A stretch of DNA of 30,936 nucleotides, taken from positions 3,608-34,543 of the forward strand of contig KN882735.1 of the NCBI GenBank assembly GCA_000934455.1, in the 5' to 3' direction. The notes under the pieces were generated by a model. That model was given only the letters and a program-made list of their open reading frames with translations, ran no database searches and had not been told where the DNA came from. The position numbers and the translations under genes are program-made. This document shows positions 24,701 to 30,936 of the stretch, piece by piece. The stretch's first letter is position 1; the number at the start of each line of letters is the position of its first letter. This DNA is from Apostichopus parvimensis (Eukaryota > Echinodermata > Holothuroidea > Aspidochirotida > Stichopodidae).

Positions 24701-27700
24701 CATGAATGTATTTTATTATACTGTAGATATCTTGCTTCGTCATTTAACTGCAGGTCAAGAAGGCTGCCTTCATTTAGCGGTGAAGACGTGTTAATAACAT
24801 TTCCGAGTGAGCTAACGGTACAGGGTGTAGATTTCATTGGGCTCTGGTGTGAAATAGCGAGACAAGATTTTGGTCATGTACGTCTTCCCAGTACCCTGCA
24901 AACTAGCAACATTCCTCCATACATTGATCCACCAGTGGTAAGTATACAAGTATACAAGTATACAACTCATGCATATTCAATACGTTAGCTTACACAACAG
25001 CGAGAGACAGGATTACCTTGCTTATCAGTTTGTGAGGCTTTTGAGGAGGATTTCCAATTTATGTCATCGCTTAGAAGAAAAAGCAAATATTTCATAATTA
25101 TGGTTACTGTTATGTGACGAACTATAGGTCATAATATTGTTAATTCAACTGAAGGAAAATATATAAATATTTTGTTTCTTTCATAATTTTGTCATGATTT
25201 CAGGAACATTGTCAAGTTCTGGTAGAGGACAAGTTTCATATCAGCTGGAGTATAAATTCAGAAGAAAACGTCATTACTTTCACATTCCGAGGTATCATAG
25301 ACGAAAATGAATACTTAGCGTTTGGGATTAGTGGATCCACCAGTGTGACTCAAATGGTGGGCTCTGACGTTGCGGTTGTGTGGCTGGATCCGGAGACTAA
25401 TTTACCTCGTGCGGAAGACTATTATTTGACTGCTTACAGTCAGGTAGAGTGTTGCGGATAAATAGTTTATTTATTTAAATCAATGTATGTTTGTACAAGC
25501 TACCATCTCGAAACTAGTCGAACCCCTATTAAGCACATTTTGAAGTGTCATTTCAAAATCATTTCAAACTACAACATGAAATAGTTGAATTTCATATTTT
25601 TATATCAACGCAGGTAACAAACTTACCATGCTGTGTTTGGATTTTTTTAATTTGCTTCGGATATCACACTAATGTATATAGATTTCCATGTCGTGGGATC
25701 ATTCCTCTGTTTGGGGGGGGGGGGGGGGCTATATTTATTTTGAGTTTAGATAAGGTGTGACCATAGGTGTAAGTGTTAAAGGGATGGTACTCCTTAGTAA
25801 GTGTTTAGCACCACACCTTTAGTGCTGTCCTTCTCCGCGCACCATACTCTGAAAGTGCGTGCGTCTGAAGTGACCGTTGATTTAATCTTCTTACATCTGG
25901 CGTTTCCTAATATATCTTGAATAACCTACACATTGCTAAGGGAAATGTTTATTTAATATAATAACCTTTTAAAGAGTGAAGCCGAGTCGTATTCGGGCCC
26001 GAATTGCCACTTTGATAATAAAGTTTGAACCGACAAAGTGTACTACGAAGATGCCCTGTATCTCAGGACTAACTAGGCTACTTGTGGTGATAAGGATAAA
26101 GCCAGGGGCGTCCAAGAGGTAGTGCATCTCGGGGACTAACTAGGCTACTTGTGGTGATTAGGATAAAGCCATGGGCGTCCAAGAGGCCCTGTATCTCGGG
26201 AACTAACTAGGCTACTTGTGGTGATTAGGATAAAGCCAGGGGCGTCGAAGAGGTCCTGTATCTCGGGGATTAACTAGGCTACTTGGGGTGATTAGGATAA
26301 AGCCACGGGCGTCCAAGAGGCCCTGTATCTCGGGGACTAACTAGGCTACTTGTGGTGATTAGGATAAAGCCAGGGGCGTCCAAGAGGTCCTGTATCTCGG
26401 GGACTAACTAGGCTATACGTGTGGTGATAAGGATAAAGCCAGTGGCGTCCAAGAGGTCCTGTATTTCGGGGACTAACTAGGCTACGTGATTAGAATAAAG
26501 ACAGGGGCGTCCAAGCGGCCCTGTATCTCTGGGACTAACTAGGCTACTTGTGGTGATTAGGATAAAGCCAGGGGCGTCCAAGAGGTCCTGTATCTCGGGG
26601 ACTAACTAGGCTACTTGTGGTGATTAGGATAAAGCCAGTGGCGTCCAAGAGGACTTGTGTCTCGGGGACTAACTAGGCTACTTGTGGTGATTAGGATAAA
26701 GCCAGGGCGCCGAAGAGGACTTGTATCTCGGTGACTTACTAGGCTACTTGTGGTTATAAAGATAACGCCAGGGGCGCAGAGAGTACCATGGAGGGTCCCG
26801 GGGACAATTATAACACCGGGACCCCTATTGTTATGTTTTCTGTTTTCCTCACATATATATCATGAATAAGACATATTTCTTTATCCATTGTTTCTCCGGC
26901 CTCTTATTGACATGGAGTCCTGGATCTGTATAGACCCCACGACCTTCCCCTCTCATCAGGCATGGACAATGCAACTGCGGTTGTTCATCATGGTCCTCCA
27001 GTGAGCCAAAACTGAATTTGAAATAAGACAACATTACCGTTTGTTCACTGATGTTTTTTCTCTTTATCGGACTGTAGTGCATTCCTGATGATGGTAGAGG
27101 TGCTTGTCCCGATGAACTTCAAGAAAATGGAGTCGGTGACGTAGTATTAAAAAGTGGACGAGTGAGAGAAGGCGTTACTATCATTTCAGTTAAAAGGCCT
27201 ATTTCTACAGGTAAGACATCACAATTCTGCTTACTTTGGAACAAAAACAAACAAACAAATATTAACAAAATTAGAGTCTTGACTTTATTTTGCATAAAGA
27301 AATTCGATCCAATCACTGAACTTGTGAATAAAATCCTGATGCAATATCCTAATTGAAATCTGCCAAGTTCGGTTTTGTGAATTCCTATACTGACCAGTCG
27401 CAACCTTCCTCTGCTGTCGTTCATGATACGGCGAGGCTCCATCTCTCTGTAAATGTCCACAACACACGACAATGGAGGGAATGAGTTAGCCGGGGGGGGG
27501 GGGGGGGGGGGCTCTATGCAGCTTTAAGTGCGGATTAGGTCATTTTTGTAAGAAAAGTCACCCAAGAAAGAACCTGGGCTGGAAACCATAAACGACTGGT
27601 GGGCTCTCAACCCCATTCCCCATACATCGAGATTCCTGTGACTGTGTGATCATCGTCAGGTGTTAATCACCACATAATGCTACATGTTGCTTACGTATGC

Positions 27701-30443
27701 CTTTTGGTAAACTGCAGTGTAACATTCTGCTTCTGCCAAGCAGATACCCTCCGACATAATAGCCTATATGATATGTTAAACTTACTACAACTTATGCTGT
27801 AATCCATGCAGCAAAATACGTTAAATTCTTAGAACAAATATATGCCTATACATTAGCTTAGGCCTACAACATCCAACCCTAACCTACGTTGTATAAAGGA
27901 ATAGCTGTTTTTTCAATGTACTATAGGACCACCCATTTAATGGGCTAACCCAATATTAACTATATTGTCAACTAATTGTGAATATCCATGAGCAGAAAGA
28001 GATACTACAAAACGATCGTATAGTACCTGCTTAAGATATTTATTTCACTCGAGATATGAAACTAGAGATTTGGAAACCAAACGGTCTTCACCGACTTAAT
28101 TATATAGTTACCTTATTACATTGGGACTGCGTTCATATAATTGTTCTATAACTTGAAAAACAACAAGCTTCTTTAAGAAAAGTGACATATATACTTCTGG
28201 TTTTTCTTCTCCTCATGGGGTACTTTGATCCGCGTGAATAATTTCTATGTAATCGTTTATGTTTGTTCACACGTGATTCATATTTTTGTAATATTCCGCA
28301 GAAAGTTCTACCGACCGCAGTGTCCCTCTAGACGGAGACGTTCCTGTTTCATGGGGAATTGGATTTATTAATCCAACTGGTCACGTGTCGCGGCATCACA
28401 CAAACCCTCAAGGTAATTATTTTCTTCTCCAGATTATTTTAAGGCTTAAGTAATAAAAATTTCCATGTCAATTTTGCAGTGAAAAAAAAAAAAAATCCAC
28501 GCAGAGACTAGTTTTAAAAACATATTTAATGACTTGGGAATGTAACTTCCGTTTAAATGGTCACATTCTTGCCTCTCCCAGCCCCCACCTCACACCCCAC
28601 CTCACGTACTCCAGCAGCCTCTTTGTGAAAATCAAATAATGCTCAATGATTATCAAACCAGGCACACTGCCACATTCTTATCAGTTTTGCTCGCCGATGT
28701 TTTAAACTTCAAAATTACTTTGGAGGGTCCCAACTTATTTGCGGGGAAATATGTGTAAGAAATGTTTTTTAGAATGCTAAAAATAAAAATCCTTTCTTTT
28801 TAATTGCTTTTCAAGTTAATGGTCGACATTGTGATCAGATTTTAATATCATGGAATTATATCGGAATATTAATCAAACTGCATGAGAAAACTGTAATGTA
28901 CCTTCATACAATTGACAATTTAAAAAATATACAAAGTACAAAAATAAAGAAATAGTAAACAGGAAAAGAAGAAAAAAGCAAGCAAGCAATCATACAATAA
29001 AAAAAAATGAAAAATAAAAAAAACAGATATAAAAGTGACATCATGAAAGAAAAAACAAAGAAATAATGGAAAGTAAAGGAAGAAAACAAAGCAAATATAA
29101 AGGTAGAAGCAAGTGAGAGGAAAAGAGTCCATTTAAATATTTTCTCTTCTCAAAATAGGCACTGTGACGGTGAACTTTGGGAATCCCACTTCTGATGCAT
29201 GTCCTGAACTTATCGCACCGACCGTTATCCCTGAGCCAGTCGAACCCTGGACAATTGAGCCAATTTATGCATCACCAAATGTTCCAATGGTTGCTTACAT
29301 TGGTTCTGCTGGTGGTAGGAGGGGGTATCAAGGAATTGCAGGTTTGTAGTATCTCATTAACATGTTTACACATTAGGAAACGTGTACATCAACAACAAAA
29401 AATGATAATAATAATACGGTGAGATTCGGACGCAAGAAACACATATGTTTTCTTGGTTGGTATTTTGTGTATGCTTACATGTTAGAAGGGCTTCTGGATT
29501 ATCGGATGGCGTTGTAGTTTTCATCCTCACCAGTGCTACATTATTATTTCATGTTATTACATGCTACTGCATGTTATTAGATATTATTACATGTGACTAC
29601 ATGTTATTAAATGTTACTACATGTTATTATATGTTACTACATGTTAGTACATGTTTTTACATGTTATTTCATGTTACTACATGTTATTAGATATTATTAC
29701 ATGTTATTACATATTATTACAATGTTACTACATGTTACTACATGTTATTACATGTTATTGCATGTTATTGCATGTTATTGCATGTTACAATATGCTATTA
29801 CATGTTATTCTAAAGGCACTTTTCGACCCACTATATCTTTGATCTGAATGGTGGGATGTATAATGGTTAAGGTTGGTAACGTAAGTTGCTTTCGTCTCTC
29901 TAAGTTTTTAAGAGAAAGACAAGTAAACTAAATAATTATTAGTTTAATTTAAAACCTCTGCGAATTAGGGTCTATAACTATTGATTCTCATATGCAGTAT
30001 ATTAGCATATGCAAATGTACTTCAACTTGATACAGAATGTGTTAAATCTTCTAAGTGATATGCCTACACTGATTTAGGCATGGCGTGTGGATTTTGTTAT
30101 ACAATGGGGGAGGGGAGGTGGGACGGGGAGGGTTGGAAGGCAAATCTGTTTGCAATAGGTGATACACATATGACAAACAGTTCCACAGGACAGCGAAAGT
30201 GATCAGTTGATATCTTTAATAAATTGTCGGTTTATGATTTTCTCTGCAGGGCAAGTCGGATGGGGAATAGCGTGGTTTATCGACGATAAACTTATTCCCG
30301 AAATTCACGTAGAGCGTGGTAAGACTTACACTTTCAAGGTATTCGGCGGAGACGATGTTAGCGTTCTTGGTAATTATCATCCATTTTACATCACAAACTC
30401 AAAAAATGGCGGCTACGCGCAACAGTCGGAGTTAGAAAGACAG
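14019..30443 (+). CDS. Skeletor-like secreted DM13-DM13-DOMON protein; 12 exons, 3' end outside window
   Basis: Join of 14019-14076, 15553-15702, 16814-16886, 18217-18325, 21707-21878, 22837-22906, 24754-24937, 25204-25443, 27078-27210, 28302-28412, 29159-29341 and 30250-30443: 1677 nt, 559 codons, all junctions GT..AG and in frame. Order: signal peptide (1-24), DM13 (about 25-143, with IWCE Cys126), DM13 (about 152-258, with LWCE Cys243), DOMON (about 273-435), then a segment with HPFYIT and GGY (538-550) resembling the cupredoxin-like part of Drosophila Skeletor. DM13/DOMON proteins have been proposed to act in extracellular or membrane redox chains, with DOMON binding haem or sugar; function here is inferred. 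No stop by the last donor, so the gene continues right. The family is often annotated 'protein Skeletor isoforms B/C'. Confidence 0.93.
14160..14830. other. Skeletor-like intron 1: repeat-rich DNA with a purine-rich tract
   Basis: Holds the AACGTT-rich MITE (14296-14547) and a strongly purine-biased strand (about 14580-14830: AGGAGAG, AAAGGG, and a 14-G run at 14803-14816). The purine tract lies just beyond the stop of the Penelope-like reading frame and may be its 3' flank. Confidence 0.5.
14296..14547. mobile_element. AACGTT-rich MITE with 20-bp terminal inverted repeats
   Basis: Left end CCCAGCAAACACAAAACGTT (14296-14315); right end ACGTTATTGTGTTTGCTGGG (14528-14547). They are inverted matches with one indel. 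The interior has many AACGTT, ATAACG and AAACGTT motifs on both strands and no ORF. I could not identify a convincing target-site duplication. Confidence 0.75.
14838..15425 (-). pseudogene. Penelope-like element remnant, GIY-YIG endonuclease region
   Basis: On the minus strand, with frame breaks, it reads KKPTIAYRRPRNLWDLLVRA, a decayed NVIYLI block, KTKTTLKKRFYGHRSTVH, GTPLGEHF, then DMSLQAIESYSRPDLVRISR, ERLWIQRLRTI and PHGLNIQEGHD before a stop. This order (Y..GETK..L..R..GHR ... ERLWI..L.T..P.GLN) is the GIY-YIG endonuclease tail of Penelope-like retroelements. In-frame stops between blocks show it is dead. The reverse transcriptase part is absent: Skeletor-like exon 2 begins 128 bp away. 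It occupies intron 1, antisense to the host gene. Confidence 0.8.
15553..15702 (+). CDS. Skeletor-like exon 2 (start of DM13 domain 1)
   Basis: Reads VMSSTVATEFYGTLIGSFGN, then TTFHGVEGTIYAIDGSRIWV and RGFSYNGAAPG, the beginning of a DM13 domain. It ends in phase 1 (CCA G, GTATAA donor). Two acceptors 15 nt apart (AG at 15551-15552 and 15566-15567) both keep frame. The first gives the better signal peptide and is used here. Confidence 0.9.
15754..15797 (+). repeat. (TA)n(TG)n microsatellite
   Basis: Alternating TA followed by about seven TG units, within Skeletor-like intron 2. Confidence 0.95.
15941..16140. repeat. TACTCG-rich region, possible solo hAT-type end
   Basis: Begins CAGTGTTGTAGTACTCG and contains roughly twenty TACTCG/CGAGTA hexamers, several as palindromes (ACTCGAGTAC). 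CAGTG plus dense subterminal repeats fits hAT-like elements. No opposite end with a target duplication was found. Intron 2. Confidence 0.45.
16814..16886 (+). CDS. Skeletor-like exon 3 (DM13 domain 1)
   Basis: Acceptor CTTCGTAG, then DAKFLAGSTELPSGNGVIIP and DETGS, the central DM13 loop (family pattern D..F..GS..P...G..VPDE.GS). 73 nt, phase 1 in and phase 2 out, GTAAGT donor. Confidence 0.93.
17563..18037. other. Assembly gap (475 N)
   Basis: Unknown bases within Skeletor-like intron 3. The flanking exons join within one DM13 domain, so no exon needs to be hidden here. Right flank is a TA microsatellite (about 18043-18061), a likely reason for the gap. Confidence 0.99.
18217..18325 (+). CDS. 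Skeletor-like exon 4 (DM13 domain 1, WC motif)
   Basis: After TTTTTCAG it reads STTRLHSYFNEDLILNLPEG, then TTFQNIKWIAIWCELVG. It includes the DM13 hallmark W(I/L)..WC with Cys126. Phase 2 in, phase 0 out at GTAAGT. The join with exon 3 is continuous DM13, so the nearby assembly gap hides no coding exon. Confidence 0.92.
19217..20401 (+). CDS. LINE reverse transcriptase, 5'-truncated, broken by a 1-nt frameshift (CR1/L2 group)
   Basis: 394-residue open frame beginning inside the RT. Motifs in order: NYRPVSNLAYLSKLVE, HSTETTLLRVHSDI, motif A LDLSAAFDTV (Asp170), GVPQGSCTGPILF (motif B), YADDNQFY (motif C, residues 260-263) and LKLNDTKTELIVIG. The initial ATG is fortuitous: the upstream endonuclease domain is missing, as for a 5'-truncated insertion. 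The frame ends at 20401 because one base is missing near 20371-20376; the downstream frame continues the same protein. Catalytic residues remain, so the copy is young. Not a host gene. Confidence 0.9.
   Translation: MPDISATLPCYMFVLYRFEVFYQSSEEVLKLINKSANKHCILDPVPSKIVKECIDILLPVITKIINLSMENGVFPECWRCAVVIPILKKQGLSLEFKNYRPVSNLAYLSKLVESAVMDQFECHLLKNNLLPVNNSAYRKHHSTETTLLRVHSDIMKNMDAGMVTLLIMLDLSAAFDTVHYDTLFNTLGNRINIKGLVFQWFQSYLCNRRQKVLVNGTFSKDFFLKHGVPQGSCTGPILFITYLSQLYHVLLKHLPNCEGYADDNQFYLAFNAGNDTARGEAISAMENCVAEARRWFLTNNLKLNDTKTELIVIGSKQQLAKLPDFSFQVGAATIHTVDKVRNLGIIFDKSLSLDLHVANVCRKANFSIHKLWHIRSYLDDTSCNHLFMHLLRHT
20386..20850 (+). pseudogene. C-terminal part of the same LINE protein, after the frameshift
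   Basis: In the next frame it reads VTSHIDYCNSLYCNLPSHLI, KIQNAAARLVTGTSKYDHIK, LHWLPVRERISYKILLLTFK, APQYLCDLISLYTPSRPLRS, FSYASPVLWNSLPEVLRK and FKSKLKTHLYCKAYNI, then stop. These are the standard C-terminal blocks of CR1/L2/Crack-like LINEs. Restoring one base near 20374 would make it continuous with the RT. Confidence 0.9.
20851..21110 (+). mobile_element. 3' UTR and tail of the LINE
   Basis: AT-rich 3' UTR with a (TTTAA)n patch near 20952-20985, then GTAAAGCGCATATGAATAT, GCGCTATATAAGGAACCATA and a (AAT)n tail (21088-21110), the typical microsatellite-like end of L2/CR1-group LINEs. Confidence 0.85.
21707..21878 (+). CDS. Skeletor-like exon 5 (end of DM13-1, start of DM13-2)
   Basis: After CTCACAG it reads VDFGSVTIPIDFLPPS (end of domain 1) and then ELGFTPRVHNVHANNVIVLN, TRQIKFINLVYDGFGPG (start of domain 2). 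172 nt, phase 0 in, phase 1 out. A single exon therefore bridges both domains. Confidence 0.93.
22254..22438 (+). mobile_element. SINE-like element with a U2 snRNA-derived head
   Basis: The first 41 bases (22254-22294) match the start of U2 snRNA at about 38 positions, beginning CTTCTCGGCCTTTTGGCTAA; the branch-site-pairing GTAGTA is kept. U2 identity then stops: a CCCTTTCGAGGG hairpin with a TTCG loop follows, then a unique body (ACGATGATCACACAGTCACA ... GGGTTTGAGAGC ... CAGTCGTT), and a 3' hairpin CCCAGATTCTTTTCCTGGG with a T-rich end. The same body recurs reversed at 27549-27685, so it is a dispersed repeat, not just a U2 pseudogene. In Skeletor-like intron 5. Confidence 0.7.
22837..22906 (+). 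CDS. Skeletor-like exon 6 (DM13 domain 2)
   Basis: After TTTACAG it reads AAYFWTGDGTPDRHDERVLY, then PVGS. 70 nt, phase 1 in and phase 2 out, the same phases as exon 3 in domain 1. GTAAGT donor. Confidence 0.93.
22986..23682 (+). repeat. 29-bp minisatellite, about 24 copies
   Basis: Consensus CGACCTGCAGCACACTACCG followed by TAYTRATCA. I count 24 units, with C/T and A/C variants at fixed sites (CTGCAG against CCGCCG; TATTAATCA against TGCTGCTCA). Because 29 is not a multiple of three, the ORFs across it rotate through frames and are meaningless. Intron 6. Confidence 0.95.
23683..24753 (+). other. Remainder of Skeletor-like intron 6, nothing recognised
   Basis: About 1 kb beyond the minisatellite, moderately CpG-containing to about 24050 then AT-rich. 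No exon, RNA gene or known element seen. Confidence 0.5.
24754..24937 (+). CDS. Skeletor-like exon 7 (DM13 domain 2, WC motif)
   Basis: After AACTGCAG it reads SSRRLPSFSGEDVLITFPSE, LTVQGVDFIGLWCEIARQDF and GHVRLPSTLQTSNIPPYIDP. It carries Cys243 in LWCE and the FGHV strand, then a proline-rich linker to the DOMON. Phase 2 in, phase 0 out (GTAAGT). Confidence 0.92.
25204..25443 (+). CDS. Skeletor-like exon 8 (DOMON N-terminal half)
   Basis: 80 codons, phase 0 at both ends: FHISWSINSEENVITFTFRG, YLAFGISGSTSVTQMVGSDV, AVVWLD. This is the DOMON beta-sandwich start. Met323 in QMVGSDVAVVW sits where haem-binding DOMONs carry their axial methionine (family knowledge; not proven here). Donor GTAGAG is weaker than the others. 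Confidence 0.93.
25444..26048 (+). other. Skeletor-like intron 8, left part
   Basis: No gene. It contains a run of 16 G at 25713-25728. The short ORF at 25545-25760 crosses this run and has no family resemblance. Confidence 0.5.
26049..26790 (+). repeat. 67-bp minisatellite, 11 copies
   Basis: Unit CCTGTATCTCGGGGACTAAC, TAGGCTACTTGTGGTGATTA, GGATAAAGCCAGGGGCGTCC, AAGAGGT. I count eleven CTAGGCTA cores spaced about 67 bp; one unit (near 26476) has a short internal deletion and the outer units are the most diverged. Intron 8, ending about 290 bp before exon 9. Confidence 0.95.
27078..27210 (+). CDS. Skeletor-like exon 9 (DOMON, middle)
   Basis: After GACTGTAG it reads CIPDDGRGACPDELQENGVG, DVVLKSGRVREGVTIISVKR, PIST. 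Phase 0 in, phase 1 out, GTAAGA donor. The two cysteines (CIPDD and GACPDE) look like a disulphide pair, as expected of an extracellular domain. Confidence 0.9.
27211..28301 (+). other. Skeletor-like intron 9
   Basis: Holds a 20-G run (27492-27511) and the second SINE copy (27549-27685). The rest is AT-rich with several TAGGCCTA-like motifs (for example near 27860) and no exon. The longer antisense ORF at 27119-27472 overlaps exon 9 and is spurious. Confidence 0.6.
27549..27685 (-). mobile_element. Second copy of the SINE body, reverse orientation, lacking the U2 head
   Basis: Read on minus it gives ATGTAGCATTATGT, GGTGATTAACACCTGACGAT, GATCACACAGTCACAG, GGGTTGAGAGC, CAGTCGTT, then CCCAGGTTCTTTCTTGGG and a T-rich end, all collinear with 22282-22438. 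The TTCG hairpin is deleted and the 5'-most U2 part is absent or too decayed to see. Confidence 0.75.
28302..28412 (+). CDS. Skeletor-like exon 10 (DOMON C-terminal part)
   Basis: After TTCCGCAG it reads ESSTDRSVPLDGDVPVSWGI, GFINPTGHVSRHHTNPQ. Phase 1 in and out. The pattern WGIG..N..G....H is the closing strand region of Skeletor-type DOMON domains; the histidines here are candidates for the second haem ligand. There is no ATG, so this exon is invisible to an ATG-based ORF scan. Confidence 0.88.
28413..29158 (+). other. Skeletor-like intron 10
   Basis: No gene. It holds a poly-A run near 28483-28495 and an A/purine-rich stretch at 28918-29130. The long TTTF-rich antisense ORFs there (28904-29132) are low-complexity artefacts. 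Confidence 0.6.
29159..29341 (+). CDS. Skeletor-like exon 11 (linker to cupredoxin-like segment)
   Basis: After CAAAATAG it reads GTVTVNFGNPTSDACPELIA, PTVIPEPVEPWTIEPIYASP, then VAYIGSAGGRRGYQGIAG. It closes the DOMON strand, contains a proline-rich hinge and begins the next domain. Phase 1 in and out. The donor GTTTGT is non-optimal. Confidence 0.88.
29547..29813 (+). repeat. 10-bp minisatellite (ATGTTATTAC), about 27 copies
   Basis: Repeats of ATGTTATTAC and ATGTTACTAC, with some ATGTTATTGC and ATATTATTAC variants. The ORFs across it (CYYMLLHV...) simply translate the repeat. Intron 11. Confidence 0.95.
30250..30443 (+). CDS. Skeletor-like exon 12 (cupredoxin-like HPFYIT segment)
   Basis: After TCTCTGCAG it reads GQVGWGIAWFIDDKLIPEIH, VERGKTYTFKVFGGDDV, then YHPFYITNSKNGGYAQQ. 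IP.I.VERGKTYTF.V.GG...HPFYIT....GGY is a signature of Skeletor proteins and resembles a plastocyanin-like fold, with His538 a possible metal ligand. Phase 1 in, phase 0 out (GTTAGT). The next exon is outside the window. Confidence 0.93.
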
Positions 30444-30936
30444 GTTAGTAACTGCTTAATACTGCGTATGATACAAAATATCACAAACGCAATTCTCATC
30501 GCGCAACTCAGCGAGAATAAAACTGCAAAAAGGCCTTTTTTTTGCACACCGCTCTATTCAGCCGTCCTTTCATTTTCATGTTGTATTCGTTATGAACAGA
30601 ACTTGATATCAGTAGCAGTACTTCCTTCACTCTCCTTGCATTTCTTTACTTCAGAACGTTCCCGCACCTCCGCCCCAACACAAATTAGGTTCAAATGTTG
30701 GATCTTTATCCAGTAAAAGTATAAACGTCTGTAATAATCTGACAAAATATACAAAATAAAAATGAAAAGGAAAAGTACAGAACAGAACAATATGTAATAC
30801 GAGCTTCCCACTCGTTTTGAACAAACCTAAGAAGTAGTATTGCGCATTCCTATTTTCCAGGAGTATTGATTCTTTGCAAGTAGTATAGCTTTATCTCAAT
30901 AATTATAGTATGGCAGCATTTAAAAATTCACAGAAC
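30444..30936 (+). other. Start of Skeletor-like intron 12, nothing recognised
   Basis: Follows the GTTAGT donor of exon 12. No exon of the remaining protein is visible before the window ends. Confidence 0.6.

Noticed and set aside
27119..27472. 117-residue antisense ORF
   Set aside because: It overlaps true exon 9 in the opposite strand and continues into intron; no family resemblance.
28904..29132. Phe-rich hydrophobic ORFs on the minus strand
   Set aside because: Translation of an A-rich low-complexity tract, not membrane proteins.
29445..29847. Cys/Tyr/Met-rich ORFs on plus
   Set aside because: Direct translation of the 10-bp minisatellite.

Overview
This is a eukaryotic (metazoan) genomic window: the coding sequence is split into short exons with GT..AG introns, and most of the DNA is intronic or intergenic repeat. 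Two real protein genes are visible, arranged head to head. Both run off the window. The gene content (an animal-type sialic acid synthase and a DM13/DOMON Skeletor-like protein), CR1/L2-group LINEs, a Penelope-like element and frequent TAGGCCTA-like motifs suggest a marine invertebrate. An echinoderm such as a sea cucumber is my best guess, but that is inference. A 475-N block shows this is a draft assembly.

Minus strand, 8432 down to 996: NANS, N-acetylneuraminate-9-phosphate synthase. I resolve six coding exons (8301-8432, 7618-7833, 6754-6906, 4933-5034, 2515-2674, 996-1102). They join in frame into about 290 codons. They cover the whole TIM-barrel catalytic domain and the linker; the C-terminal SAF (antifreeze-like) domain lies beyond the left edge. 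Its introns hold a LINE 3' end (about 6130-6655), two short direct duplications and a MITE-like element (1270-1566).

Between the two start codons (8433-14018) I find no gene. This stretch holds a decayed CR1-like reverse transcriptase fragment (8640-9390, minus), patches resembling hAT ends, a diverged copy of the 1270-1566 element, and a 227-bp direct duplication (13566-13990) that ends just before the first exon of the plus-strand gene.

Plus strand, 14019 to the right edge: a secreted Skeletor-like protein. Twelve exons join in frame into 559 codons with no stop: signal peptide, DM13, DM13, DOMON, then a cupredoxin-like segment with a HPFYIT..GGY motif. The gene continues past 30443. Its introns hold a Penelope-like GIY-YIG remnant with an AACGTT-rich MITE nearby (intron 1), TACTCG-rich DNA (intron 2), the assembly gap (intron 3), a 5'-truncated LINE with a nearly intact RT (intron 4), a SINE-like element whose 5' end is the start of U2 snRNA (intron 5), a 24-unit 29-bp minisatellite (intron 6), an 11-unit 67-bp minisatellite (intron 8), a second reversed copy of the SINE body (intron 9) and a 10-bp array (intron 11).

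The most interesting item is the U2-snRNA-headed SINE candidate. Other points worth a look are the duplicated intron positions in the two DM13 domains, the higher-order structure of the 29-bp array, and the duplication upstream of the Skeletor-like gene. The two genes have no evident functional link.
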